This document shows, piece by piece, positions 1 through 9,200 of a stretch of 18,688 nucleotides of DNA. Numbering within the stretch: position 1 is the stretch's first letter; each line of letters begins with the position of its first letter. Source of the stretch: Mycoemilia scoparia (Eukaryota > Kickxellomycota > Kickxellomycetes > Kickxellales > Kickxellaceae); NCBI GenBank assembly GCA_027575805.1, contig JANBPU010000300.1:1-18688 (forward strand), in the 5' to 3' direction. A program made the translations under genes and the position numbers. The notes under the pieces were generated by a model. The model did not search any database and had not been told where the DNA came from. It saw nothing but the letters and a program-made list of their open reading frames with translations.

Positions 1-1
1 C

Positions 2-208
2 TTGTCAGTTGAGGAGCAATGGAATTAGTTTGTTAAACTGATCTCCTACAATGAATTCCAGTCACATTTGGTCAAGAGAAAATCATATAAAACTCATAAC
101 ACGCCATCACAGATACAACAAGTTCAGGTATACGAATTTTGGCTTGAGTCATGCAATCTTAAATTGGATCCAAGCGTGCAACAGCAAGTCCTTGAAATAT
201 CAGCATGA
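2..208 (+). pseudogene. C-terminal coding remnant, unknown family, one internal stop
   Basis: From base 2 one reading frame gives a short peptide (LSVEEQWN), a TAG stop at 26-28, and then about 60 uninterrupted codons to a TGA at 206-208. The downstream part reads like real protein: it begins FVKLISYNEF, is mixed-polarity and rich in Gln, Lys and Ser, and contains YEFWLESCNLKLDPS. The window edge cuts the 5' end. The TAG sits where CAG (Gln) would restore the frame, which suggests a decayed gene, although an intron or chance cannot be excluded. I do not recognise the family. It is upstream of, and on the same strand as, the broken gene at 429-1186, but no shared frame joins them. Confidence 0.35.
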
Positions 209-286
209 CCAAAGATTCTGATTTAAAACAATACAAAATGGCATATCCAAATGGCTTTTTGGCTTTTTCATGGGATTTTTTAGTGA

Positions 287-420
287 AGGCTATGATTCTG
301 TGTCATGGTTCTTAGGCAAGGTTTGCTAATACACGCATTTCTGCATTCCCAAAGGTATAAATAGGCTGCCAGTTTCTGTTGATGGTTTTTAGGCAAGTGG
401 TTTATAAAATTATACACGCA
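287..420 (+). repeat. Imperfect tandem duplication of a promoter-like segment (287-337 and 363-420)
   Basis: Two direct copies about 76 bp apart share AGGCT, then ATGGTTYTTAGGCAAG, then TACACGCA. The second copy has a small insertion that creates TTTATAAAATTATA. A TATAAATAGG motif lies between them at 356-365. The second copy ends 8 bp before the ATG at 429, so the duplicated unit probably comprises the promoter and leader of that gene. Confidence 0.6.
356..365 (+). promoter_or_regulatory. Candidate TATA box of the 429 gene
   Basis: The sequence TATAAATAGG is a close match to a TATA box and lies about 70 bp upstream of the ATG at 429. The assignment rests on motif and position only. Confidence 0.4.
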
Positions 421-428
421 AAGACAGG

Positions 429-1186
429 ATGAGCGACAATATGTCAGGTTCGATAGATGAATCAGAAAGCTATCACCCAGATACCCCTGAGTTTATACAA
501 AGGGTAGTTGATCCTCAGCTCTGGACCAAAGATGTTCAAAACGTGACTGAAGAATGTCGCGACGAAATCGAAAACCTTTTTTGTACTGTCACTAATGAAT
601 ATGTCCATGCAGACAACATCAAAAGGGCTTATGACTGCCGATTGTTTGACTTCAATCTCAATATTAAAAACATCGAGGTGACATATACAAGTGTGTAAAT
701 GTTTGAGACCGATGCCCTGGAGGCATATGTTTTAGATTGCCTGAACATAGTTTGCAAGCATTTAGCAATCGTCGCAGGGTCACTTGAGAAAGTGGTAAAT
801 CCCAGCAACATGTGTTATGAGCATAGCGAAGAAGCAAGGCTCATTTGGGTGCAAGAATTCCCGTCTTTTAGAATAGATGAGCCATTAAAAACAATAATTA
901 AACTTATTCAGGACATCAACATGTATATTGAACGTCCTGAACCCCCAAAAAGTATGACATGAAAGACGGAAAATATTTCGCCGACTATATAAAGGACAAA
1001 CTTGCACGATGCCTGAAAAATGCAGCTCGTTTGTCAGCTTATGTAACAGGGGTTCATCAGTTTGCTTGTGGAAACAAGGACCTATTTTATTACTTGATGC
1101 AGGTGGTTAAATGACATTTCGCTATTAGAGATGAGAATGGTGCTTGGCCAATAGCAGCAATAGCAAAGCCATGGTTAGAAATATAG
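429..1186 (+). pseudogene. Broken gene of unknown family (about 250 codons, two internal stops and a frame change)
   Basis: The gene starts at ATG 429 (MSDNMSGSIDESE, acidic N-terminus) and reads 89 codons to a TAA at 696-698. The same frame continues at once with MFETDALEAYVLDCLNIVCK and 87 codons, ending in TGA 960-962. Coding sense then shifts to the frame opened by ATG 959 (KDGKYFADYIKDKLARCLKN). This is interrupted by TGA 1112-1114 but continues in frame with HFAIRDENGAWPIAAIAKPW to TAG 1184-1186. The composition is that of a soluble, mainly helical protein; no signal peptide, membrane segment or known motif is visible. The stops can be explained as CAA to TAA and TGG to TGA changes. The junctions TAAATG and ATGA superficially resemble stop-restart coupling, but the later in-frame TGA favours simple decay. 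No function is assigned. Confidence 0.55.
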
Positions 1187-1330
1187 GATAATTTTACTTG
1201 GGATTAAATGTATAGTATACATATTTTTGTCTTCATACTTTGATCCAATTATTGATCATTTGATGTAAAGCTTCTGTGGACCTATTTTGTCTAAAACCTT
1301 GTGAAATTAGACAATTTTGTTATTTGACAG
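1185..1330 (-). repeat. Degenerate coding-frame repeat, copy 4
   Basis: Read on the minus strand, this segment aligns with the copies at 1600-1795, 3572-3735 and 15165-15410. It has TTTCACAAGGTTTTAG, then CAAAATAGGTCC, then ACATCAAATG and ATTGGATCAAAGT. Translated in the family frame it gives SQGFRQNRSTEALHQM and NNWIKV before stops. It is the most diverged copy. It lies head-to-head with copy 1, so the pair forms an inverted repeat around 1331-1599, and it abuts the end of the broken gene at 429-1186. Confidence 0.5.
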
Positions 1331-1599
1331 TAGAAAATAAAATGTCGTGGGCTGAATACCCCCACCACCAAATTGTTTCCCAAGATTAATTTATATTTTT
1401 AAATTCATGACCGAATAATGTTAATAGTAGTAGTATTGTGAGAAAATTAATCTGAAGTGATTGGAATGAACTCAGATATACATGTAATATGTTGGTAATG
1501 GAGACACCAGGTTATTTGTTATTAATCTTTTATAGAGACAAGATATCATTAATTTGCTCATTAGCAAAGAAGCAAATTTGGCTTGAAGTAATCTTTGAG

Positions 1600-1795
1600 T
1601 GACAATCAGATTTAAACCAACCTTTTGTAATATCATAATGGATGTTGTGGTCAAAGTTCACAAGATTTTAGGCAAAATGGTGGGTCCTCAGGAGTAGTTG
1701 CATATAAAATGGCTCATAATTGAGGCAAAATCTGAGGGTCAAGTTCTGCCTACTACCATAGATTCGATCACTAGTGAAATCTTCTCGTTGTAGTC
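1600..1795 (+). repeat. Degenerate coding-frame repeat, copy 1
   Basis: The best-matching part runs from GTTCACAAGATTTTAGGC (about 1655) to GATCACTAGTGAAATCTTC (about 1775). In the family frame it reads QDFRQNGGSSGVVAYKMAHN, a TGA, GKI, a TGA, then SSSAYYHRFDH followed by the tandem stops TAG TGA. The copy at 3572-3735 has the same FDH/PDH-stop-stop end and keeps TGG (Trp) where this copy has its first TGA. Similarity continues weakly upstream to about 1600. Confidence 0.6.
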
Positions 1796-1873
1796 AACTT
1801 GTATGTTTTGTTGAGATGGCGCTCTTTCAAGTTAGAAAACCTTTTATAACTTTACTGCACGAAATCTATCATA

Positions 1874-1972
1874 TGGGAGGTTATTTTTGATGTGTGAATG
1901 TTTGATAATCAACTGTGATTGCGTATATAATCGCTAGCAGTCACCAAAAGGCACCCTTCGAAAATTATTATA
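1874..1972 (+). mobile_element. MITE-like element, copy C (degenerate)
   Basis: About 100 bp resembling the element at 17553-17667 in the same orientation. The left end is TA then TGGGAGGTTATTTTTGATG. The core has CAACTGTGATTGC and TATAATCGC, and the right end is GTCACCAAAAGGCACCCTTC followed by GAAAATTATTATA. The right inverted repeat is well kept, while the left lacks the GAAGG block. It is too short to encode anything and would be mobilised only in trans, if at all. Confidence 0.6.
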
Positions 1973-1974
1973 TA

Positions 1975-3465
1975 TATGTTGTGACATATTTACTCTTCCA
2001 CTCGCTAAAGTCAAGTTAAACAAGATATACAATAGAAGGTGCAAAATCGATTATGCACAAACACCTCATGGATATAAGCTTTGTTTATCAAAGTGGCTTG
2101 CCAAAGTTATACAGCCAAGGAAATAAGCATCTGCTGCTATTGACGCCACAATCACTAGGAATAAACACTTGATTGATCTAAGAGCCTTGCTATATTAATA
2201 ATCGATCGAAATCTGTCAGCAGAGGCCACGATGTCTTCAACTACACTGTAGACTAATATAATGATAAATGCAATTTCATGACAACATTGAAGAATCGCGC
2301 CATTATATTTAAGACTACAGCAGCCAAAAATTAGCTACTGGTATTGAAGTCTTGGTTGTTGAGCTTTATTTGTATTTTTATAGTCACAAGATTATGTGAC
2401 TCAACAAAAACTGAATTGTGAATGAGAAGATGGAAGGGCAATAAAAATGTTTTGATATTTTGTATAGCATTGTTTTATTTTATAAAATATGGTTAGCTCG
2501 GATAATAATTGTTGTAAGTTAAAAAGGTAAAAAGGAATGACTTCTTTGCTTGTCCAAAAGGAAATTAATTAACCAAACAGCAAGCGGTATATTATATATT
2601 ATATACATATTATATACTTGTGTATGAGGACATGTTTGTGGGGCTAGGTCAATCTGCCATATAATTCCTGTTTAAAGGGTCAATAGCCACTAACATTTCC
2701 TTTGTAACAAACCAGTTCAAGAAATAATAGCCTGAGGTAATTGTTTCTTAATAACACGAAGCAATCGCTCTTACTCCAAGTGGACCATTGTTTCATTCCT
2801 TCATTGTCAATGCAAACACACCAAACACACCAAATGTACCTAAGGTGCCAGTACTAATTTGCGCTAACACAGGCTTATCTCACACATCACCAACCATACA
2901 TATGTAGAACATCATATATTGAACCTGTTAAGGCAAATCTAGGTATATATATATATGTATCCATGTTCCTTTAGATATATAAGTTTGAATATTACATCCC
3001 AACTGTTCCCATGCTCTACCCGCCCCATAGATTCATTATTTGGATGGATTTCCGTTGCCAAATTGCACTTCTTAATTCGGTTATATTGTTTTAACCTTCA
3101 CACTCACGCACCCATCCACTCATACCAATGCAGCACACATAATTATATTTTGATTTGGTTTGTTGGCTGGTTGGGAAATCCTTCCATTGTTCAAGACTTT
3201 TTTATAGCGGCGGATAATTGATCCCTCATTTCCAATTGCTTCTGAGTCAACACTTTGATAAACTTTTTTATATTACTTCTTACACAACATATTTGTTCAG
3301 TTATCTCTTCTTGGTGTTGCTTGGTATGTGTACCAAAAAGCCCGCGTATGTGTATCGTGCTATCTTGGCACTATCCCATCAGACTGGCTTTGTGATATCC
3401 ATTTATCTATACATGATCTAAATGTAATATATTTACATGGATGTATATTTGAAAATGATGTGAAT
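1975..3465. other. AT-rich intergenic stretch without a supported gene
   Basis: The open frames here (for example one at 2955-3221) have low-complexity, hydrophobic, Ile/Tyr/Cys-rich translations with no recognisable domain, and I regard them as chance. Visible structure is limited to AT/TA microsatellite tracts near 2588-2620 and 2942-2957, and a short CACACCAAACACACCAAA repetition near 2817-2834. Confidence 0.6.
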
Positions 3466-3466
3466 A

Positions 3467-3569
3467 TGGATCATAATTTTTGAAGGGTGACTTTTGGTGG
3501 CCAACGATTAAAAGGACAATCACAGCCAAATGAGTGACTCTGTAGCCCTTCAAAAATAACTACTACCCA
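3467..3569 (-). mobile_element. MITE-like element, copy A (103 bp, TA-flanked)
   Basis: The terminal inverted repeats are TGGATCATAATTTTTGAAGG on the left and, reverse-complemented from the right, TGGGTAGTAGTTATTTTTGA. Both ends are flanked by TA (3465-3466 and 3570-3571), consistent with a TA target duplication of the Tc1/mariner type. The subterminal GGGTGACTTTTGGTGGCC and the internal CAATCACAGCCAAATG match the reverse complement of the copy at 17553-17667, so the two are in opposite orientation. There is no coding capacity. Confidence 0.75.
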
Positions 3570-3571
3570 TA

Positions 3572-3735
3572 TTGCTTTAATGACAATTATGTGTGTATTT
3601 AGTTGAAATTCACAAGGCCTTGGGCGAAATGGGTCCCCTAGGGTTGCATATGGATTGGCTGGTGATTGGGTCAAAATATAAGTGCCAATTTCTGCCTTTT
3701 TCTCGCCTGATCACTAGTGAAATCTTCCCGTTTGT
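3572..3735 (+). repeat. Degenerate coding-frame repeat, copy 2
   Basis: The segment starts directly beside the MITE at 3467-3569. In the family frame it reads NSQGLGRNGSPRVAYGLAGD, WVKI, a TAA, VPISAFFSPDH and the tandem stops TAG TGA. It shares the DNA motif GATCACTAGTGAAATCTTC with copy 1. A second open frame across the same DNA (including HKALGEMGPLGLHMDWL) is also open, but comparison with the copy at 15186-15410 supports the first frame. Confidence 0.6.
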
Positions 3736-3877
3736 AAAAGCCCGACTGCTGCTTCTGTTGTTGCCCCATGGATTGTACTTTGGATTTGCTTCCTTGTACT
3801 TTATCACTTTTTTAAAACAATGCACCATTTTGCTGCTGTTGCTGTTGTTGATATTTTTATTGTTGCTAATTACCATT

Positions 3878-3920
3878 GTAGTAGTAGTAGTAGTAACAAC
3901 AACAACAACAACAACAACAA
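3878..3920 (+). repeat. Compound trinucleotide microsatellite (GTA)n(AAC)n
   Basis: About six GTA units run directly into about eight AAC units. The preceding 3830-3868 stretch is rich in TTG and CTG, the approximate complement of the AAC part, so the whole can fold back on itself. Confidence 0.85.
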
Positions 3921-4247
3921 TTGTAAAATCTTTCATTTCATCGTTATGACACATTTTAATCTCTGATCACAAAATCCATCCCCTCATTGCCTTGTCTTGC
4001 CATTCAATTCTATGTTACTATCTATCCCATCCTTCCCCCAAAAATACCCACTCCCTCCCCTTCCCCAACTAAAAGTCACAAACAACATATCCAAATGATA
4101 GAAAAGAAAAGAACGTGAGGTATAATAGCATCAAAGAAATTGCGCAATCGTGGCATACATCAATAAAAACAGCGCCAAAGAAAATGAATATCAATAATCA
4201 TAATAATCATAATAGCAGCAACTTTAAACCATTGTTCCATTTGGTCG

Positions 4248-4273
4248 TGTATATATATATATGTATATATATA
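4248..4273. repeat. TA dinucleotide microsatellite
   Basis: Alternating TATATATATA interrupted once by a G (ATGTATATAT). It is low-complexity sequence in gene-free DNA. Confidence 0.8.
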
Positions 4274-5971
4274 TTCTCTTTACTGTTTGTTTTGTTGTTG
4301 ACATTTTGTGGTTAATATTACTATTTGGAATTTGAGAAAACCCCGGTAGGGTACTCACTTCAGGTATGTGTAGCTCTTTGTGCCAAGCCTTCACTACAAA
4401 ATTGCTCTATCAACTATTGTATTACGGCGGGCTATATATACATGATTGATTTTGTGTCCCCCAAAAAAAATATATATAAAGAGGTTGGGGGGAAAAGCGA
4501 CTGCAAAGGCGTAAAAAGAGAACAAATTGAATGTGATAAAACAGTTAATAAGATTGCTCTATAACATTTTATTTTTACTGTACAATGCATGTATAGGTAT
4601 ATAAATGCTAAATTGACATACATATACATATTTGGAAATGCATGTAACCATGTATGTGGATGTGGATGTAGAGATAAATCCAAGCATATTGATACATAAA
4701 TATCTTGGGATTGTTGCTTTCAAGCTACATATTTATGTGTATATGATTTATTAATATGCATAAATTATATGAAGTTGGAGAGATGATGAGGTGGAGAAGG
4801 AGGGGGGGGAGGGATAGTAAGCTTGTCTGTAAATATGGAGCCGTAGCAATGATAGTAGTAAATTGAATTGCAAAAATTTCGAGTTAGACGGTGGTAAAGG
4901 AAAAAGGTGATAGAGAGAGAGAGAAATTAATAAAAGCACACTGAGTTGGCCTAGTAAAGGTCAAGCACAAACAGCGGCAGTAGTTTGTAGTAGTAATGGC
5001 AAAGATGTTGATGATAATGCAGCGTCTTGAGAGGACCTTGTAGGTGAATCAGAAAACATCAATTTTGATGTTTATTTAGTTATTTATCAAATTCTAGAAT
5101 ACCTAAGGATGTGGGATATATGCATTGATGGCGTTAGGTGACCTCGGAAACAAGCGCTAGCTGACTGTAACTTGATGTGGCAATAATGTCCGAAAAGAAA
5201 TTGAGCGTGAGAGAGATACGACTAGATTGGGTGTAATGTCTAAGTAGCAATAAGAAAAAGTGATAAATGCATGTATGGCTGAAATGTTGTAAATGTGGCC
5301 AATCGGTATCGGTTACAGGCTGATACAGAGAGCTGTACTGTATTATTTCTCTTGTTAGGTGCTGACTGTAGTCAGTTAGTGAGCGAGTGGGCAAAATGGC
5401 ATAGTCAAGCCACAATCTTACTGCTTTTATTATATTTGGGCTGCGAGGGACACAGATTGGTATATAGAGGATCTCTATCTCCAACATACTCACTCACTCA
5501 CCCATGGCACAGAGAAGTCAATCTCTGTTCGATATATTGACTTGTATACAGGATTCCTTTTCAATGTCATCTCTGTATCTTTGTGTGTACCTTGCATCCA
5601 CCCCCGTGGTGGTGCTCTCTTGTTATCATGAGTACCAGACACGTATCTTTACAAAGAGAAGCTGGTGCTGCTTCTGTTATTGTTGTTATAATTTTTTGGG
5701 GTTACACCAAGGTTGTTTCAAAGTATTGATGCACGCAGCCTGGAGGGAGGAGGGAGAGTTCGCAAATAACCAGTTTAGATTGCGATATTGTTTCATTGTT
5801 TTTGCATGCAGCGCTAGTTATGACACATCCTTCCAAGTTATTAGTTTATATAATTGCTCATTGGTGGGTGGGTGTGGCAGTGGTTAGGGAGAGATGTTGG
5901 TAATAACAATGATGGTAACAATAAAGCTGAGGAAGCAGCAGTAGTAGTAAGAGCTGAAGGACTCAAAAATG

Positions 5972-5978
5972 TATAAAA
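5972..5978 (+). promoter_or_regulatory. Candidate TATA box of the M16 protease gene
   Basis: TATAAAA lies about 250 bp upstream of the chosen ATG (6221). It is followed by a CT-rich tract (5992-6011, TCTCTCTCTATCTCTCTCTG), an arrangement common in fungal promoters. The transcription start is not determined. Confidence 0.4.
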
Positions 5979-6220
5979 CGATCTTGACAGGATCTCTCTC
6001 TATCTCTCTCTGTATCCTTACCCTCAGAATTCTGTCATTTGTTTTTCTTTACAACTATATACAATCCTCATACTTTTATTTCGTTCATTTGTTAATTGCA
6101 TAGTATTTACATCGCACTACTTCATACCAATCGCTGTTTTGTTTTATATCATCATCCTTCAAAAACCATCGTATTTCATTGCAAATCCGTCAGTGTGGGA
6201 CCACATCATTGACCCTAAAT

Positions 6221-9200
6221 ATGCCATCCATAATGTCAGAACCCGTAGCTGGGCCCGTAGTAACTGGCAGTCCAGTTATTGATAAAGAAAACCGCCAAGA
6301 TAGTTTCAATGTTGAGGTGATGATGAGCAATAATATTCTTGATCCCTTGGCTTTGAAGAAATGTTTGAACGCAGATGATACTTCTCTTGTCACAGCCAAG
6401 CAACCACAAGCCTCAGAAGACACCCTTGATGATGATTATCCTGCCCCAAGATCACCTAAAGATGTCAAAGATCCAAGCAAATACAGGCTGAGGGCCTTCA
6501 CAGCCACCTGTGTTTCTTCTAGCTCAGAACCCAAAGGCGAGCCTGTGACCTACCACTATTACGAATATATCGGTCCAAAAATCCGCACAATGGGTCAAGA
6601 CGACCGTCAGTACCGACTAATCCGCCTTCTCAACAACATGGAGGTAATGATCATCAAGGAAAACGAAGCCCGCCAAGCCGGAGCCAGCCTGACCGTCGGA
6701 GTCGGAGGAATCCACGACCTCCCGACCTACGCCGGTATAGCCCATTTCTGCGAACACATGCTATTCCTAGGCAGCGAGAAATATCCCGATGAAGCCGGAT
6801 TTCGTAAACATGTCTATAACTACAATGGTTGCACCAATGCCTCGACAAACATGATAGAAACCAACTATCACTTTATGACCTCCAATGACGGTTTCTATAA
6901 GGCCCTGGATATGTTTGCCCAGTTCTTTATCTGCCCGCTGTTCAACGAAGATTGTGCCGAGCGAGAAGTCAAAGCCGTGGATTCTGAACACAAAAAGAAT
7001 ATACCCGAAGATTCACGTCGACTATTCCAGCTACATCGAGAATTTGCTGACCCCCACCATCCGCTGAATGGGTTCTTTTCTGGAAACTACCAAACCCTTT
7101 ATGAGAATGCCAAAAGCCGGGGCGAAAATTTGCGCCAGGTGCTGATCAAGTTTTATGAAAAGTATTATTCGGCAGATATCATGAAGTTGTGTATAAAGTC
7201 TAATAAGGATCTGGATGAGGCTACTTGGACGGCGGTGCGTATGTTTTCGGCGGTGAAAAGTAAAGGCAACACTATTCCCAGGATCGTTACTAGGGATGGT
7301 AGTGGCCATACGCGTCCGTATAGAAAGGAGCGCCATATGGGCAAGTTGGTTCGCTACAAAACCCTTTCGAGCACATTCATGCTGTGTCTACTATTCCCTA
7401 CCGACGACCACAAACTTTACTACATGACAAAACCCCACTACTACATTTCTGAGCTGATCACATACTGTGGACAACATTCGTTGCAAAGATATTTGCTGGA
7501 AAAGGGGTTGATTACTCACAATATATACACTGCTTGCGCGTTTCCGTATATGGTTGGGATTGGCGGTGTGTTTAGAGTCACATTTATGTTGACCGAAGCT
7601 GGGTATCATCGCTACCAGGAAGTTATCGAGGCATTCTTTTCGTATGTCCAAATGATAAAGGATGCTGGTGTTTCAGAGTCGTTTTATAAAGAGATTGCGC
7701 AGAGTGTTGAAAATAGTTTCGAGTACCGGCCCTGCAAGGTTTCGTATCACTTTTTGACGTACGTTACTGATCGGATGAGGAAGGCGTATTTGCCAGCCGA
7801 CAAGATGTTCAGTGGAGTCGAGATTTGTGAAAAGTTTTCGCCTAAAGTTATTAGCAAAGTGCTGTCGGATATCAATTCAGAAAACTTTTTTGCATTCTTG
7901 GGGTCGAGTCTTGATGACGAGAGTATTGAAAAGGGACTCAAGAGTCATCTTCATCAGCACCACCAGATCAACAGTAACGATGATGGTTGTGATGCTGCTG
8001 TTGCTAGTGCAAATACAAAGTGCTATTATCCATTGACAGAAAAGCACTATGGAATCCAGTACGGTATTCAAGAAATGGACTCTAAATTTATGAATAGCCT
8101 CAAAACCGTTCAACCCCAGCCAGAATTTCAAATGCCTCCAAAAAACAATTTCGTCTGCTACGATCTAGACACTCTACCATATCCGGCCAAGAACGATAAG
8201 CCAACCTTCCGACCCACTCTGCTCATACACAACAAGTTCGGTGAAGTGTGGCACAGAAAAGACGATGCATTCCTATCTCCACAAGGAAAATTGATGGTCA
8301 AATTCATTATTCCTTCTGTAGTAAAAGATCGTCAGAACCTGGCCTGTCTTCGCATATATACCCAGCTAATCAATGACTTGCTTTTACAAATCTCGAATGA
8401 TGCCGAAGTTGGCGGAATCCGTATAAATGTCAATATCCTAAACGATGGTCTCGGGCTCTTTTTGACCGGAACTACGCCCAAAATGCTTCTAGTTCTTGAA
8501 TCGATCATTGACAAGATCAAGAACTTTAATCCAACACAGCTGTCCTTTAATAATGCCACGGATGCGTTTGAGAGGATATTGAAGAACCATATTCACCACA
8601 GGCCTGATCTACAGAGTGGCGGCATATTGGGATATACATCAGCCAAAATATTTTATAACTGGAAAGAAACGCTTGAAACGCTACAAAAGGAGATCGATTT
8701 TGATACTGTGATTCGTAATTCCCAGGAATGGTTCAAGAAATTTTATGTCAAAGTATTGGCGGTCGGGTATTTTGATGAGGATGATGCGATTGGGGCCTTC
8801 AATAAGGTTATTGATAAATTGCAGCCCAATCCTATAGATTTGGAATCCGGGGAGATTAATCCGAATCCTGGGCTTGAGCCGAATTTGGGTCAGATCATAA
8901 TCCAAACACGGCTCGAGAATGAGGAGCTGATGAATTCGGCTGTTGTTCTTGATATGTATGCCAAATCGATTAGTGATCCAAAGAGTGTCGGAATACTGAA
9001 TGTACTAGAAAAATTGATCTCACCTAAATTCTTTTCTTCGCTCAGAACTAGCCAGACCTTGGGGTATATGGTATCGATCTGCCGGGTTGAGACTGAAAAG
9101 GGGCTTTCCTGTTTGAGAGCCAAAATCTTGGGCGAAGGAAATCCGTCGTACTTGAGGCTTCGTATGCTGGACTATTTCAAACAGTTCAGAGCAAACGTGC

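Larger units (their letters stand above)
3740..5965. other. Long gene-free spacer and distal upstream region of the M16 protease
   Basis: Open frames of 60-127 codons occur on both strands, but they are low-complexity (poly-Leu, poly-Val, poly-Thr from trinucleotide tracts), often lack an ATG, and overlap each other on opposite strands. I found no recognisable protein. The region contains microsatellites at 3878-3920, 4248-4273 (TA-rich) and 4912-4924 (GA), and a G-rich tract at 4793-4813 that could in principle fold as a quadruplex. Confidence 0.6.

Noticed and set aside
696..962. Stop-restart coupled ORFs (TAAATG, ATGA) as in some mycoviruses or retroelements
   Set aside because: The first junction is in the same frame, and a further in-frame TGA at 1112 also interrupts sensible coding without any restart codon. 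No viral or retroelement domain is recognisable.
3593..3954. Opposing ORFs over the trinucleotide tract
   Set aside because: Both frames owe their length to GTA/AAC/TTG repeats, which lack stops; the translations are homopolymeric Leu, Val and Thr.
5134..5887. Open frames of 119 and 127 codons upstream of the protease
   Set aside because: They lie on opposite strands over overlapping DNA, are Leu/Ser/Tyr/Cys-rich and have no recognisable domains, so they look like chance frames in promoter DNA.
6148..6166. A further MITE end (CATCCTTCAAAAACCATC) in the protease leader
   Set aside because: Only about ten bases match the inverted repeat and there is no partner end or core nearby.
6179..6220. 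Starting the protease at the upstream TTG
   Set aside because: A eukaryotic start at TTG is unlikely when an ATG in frame follows 42 bases later (6221) with A at -3.
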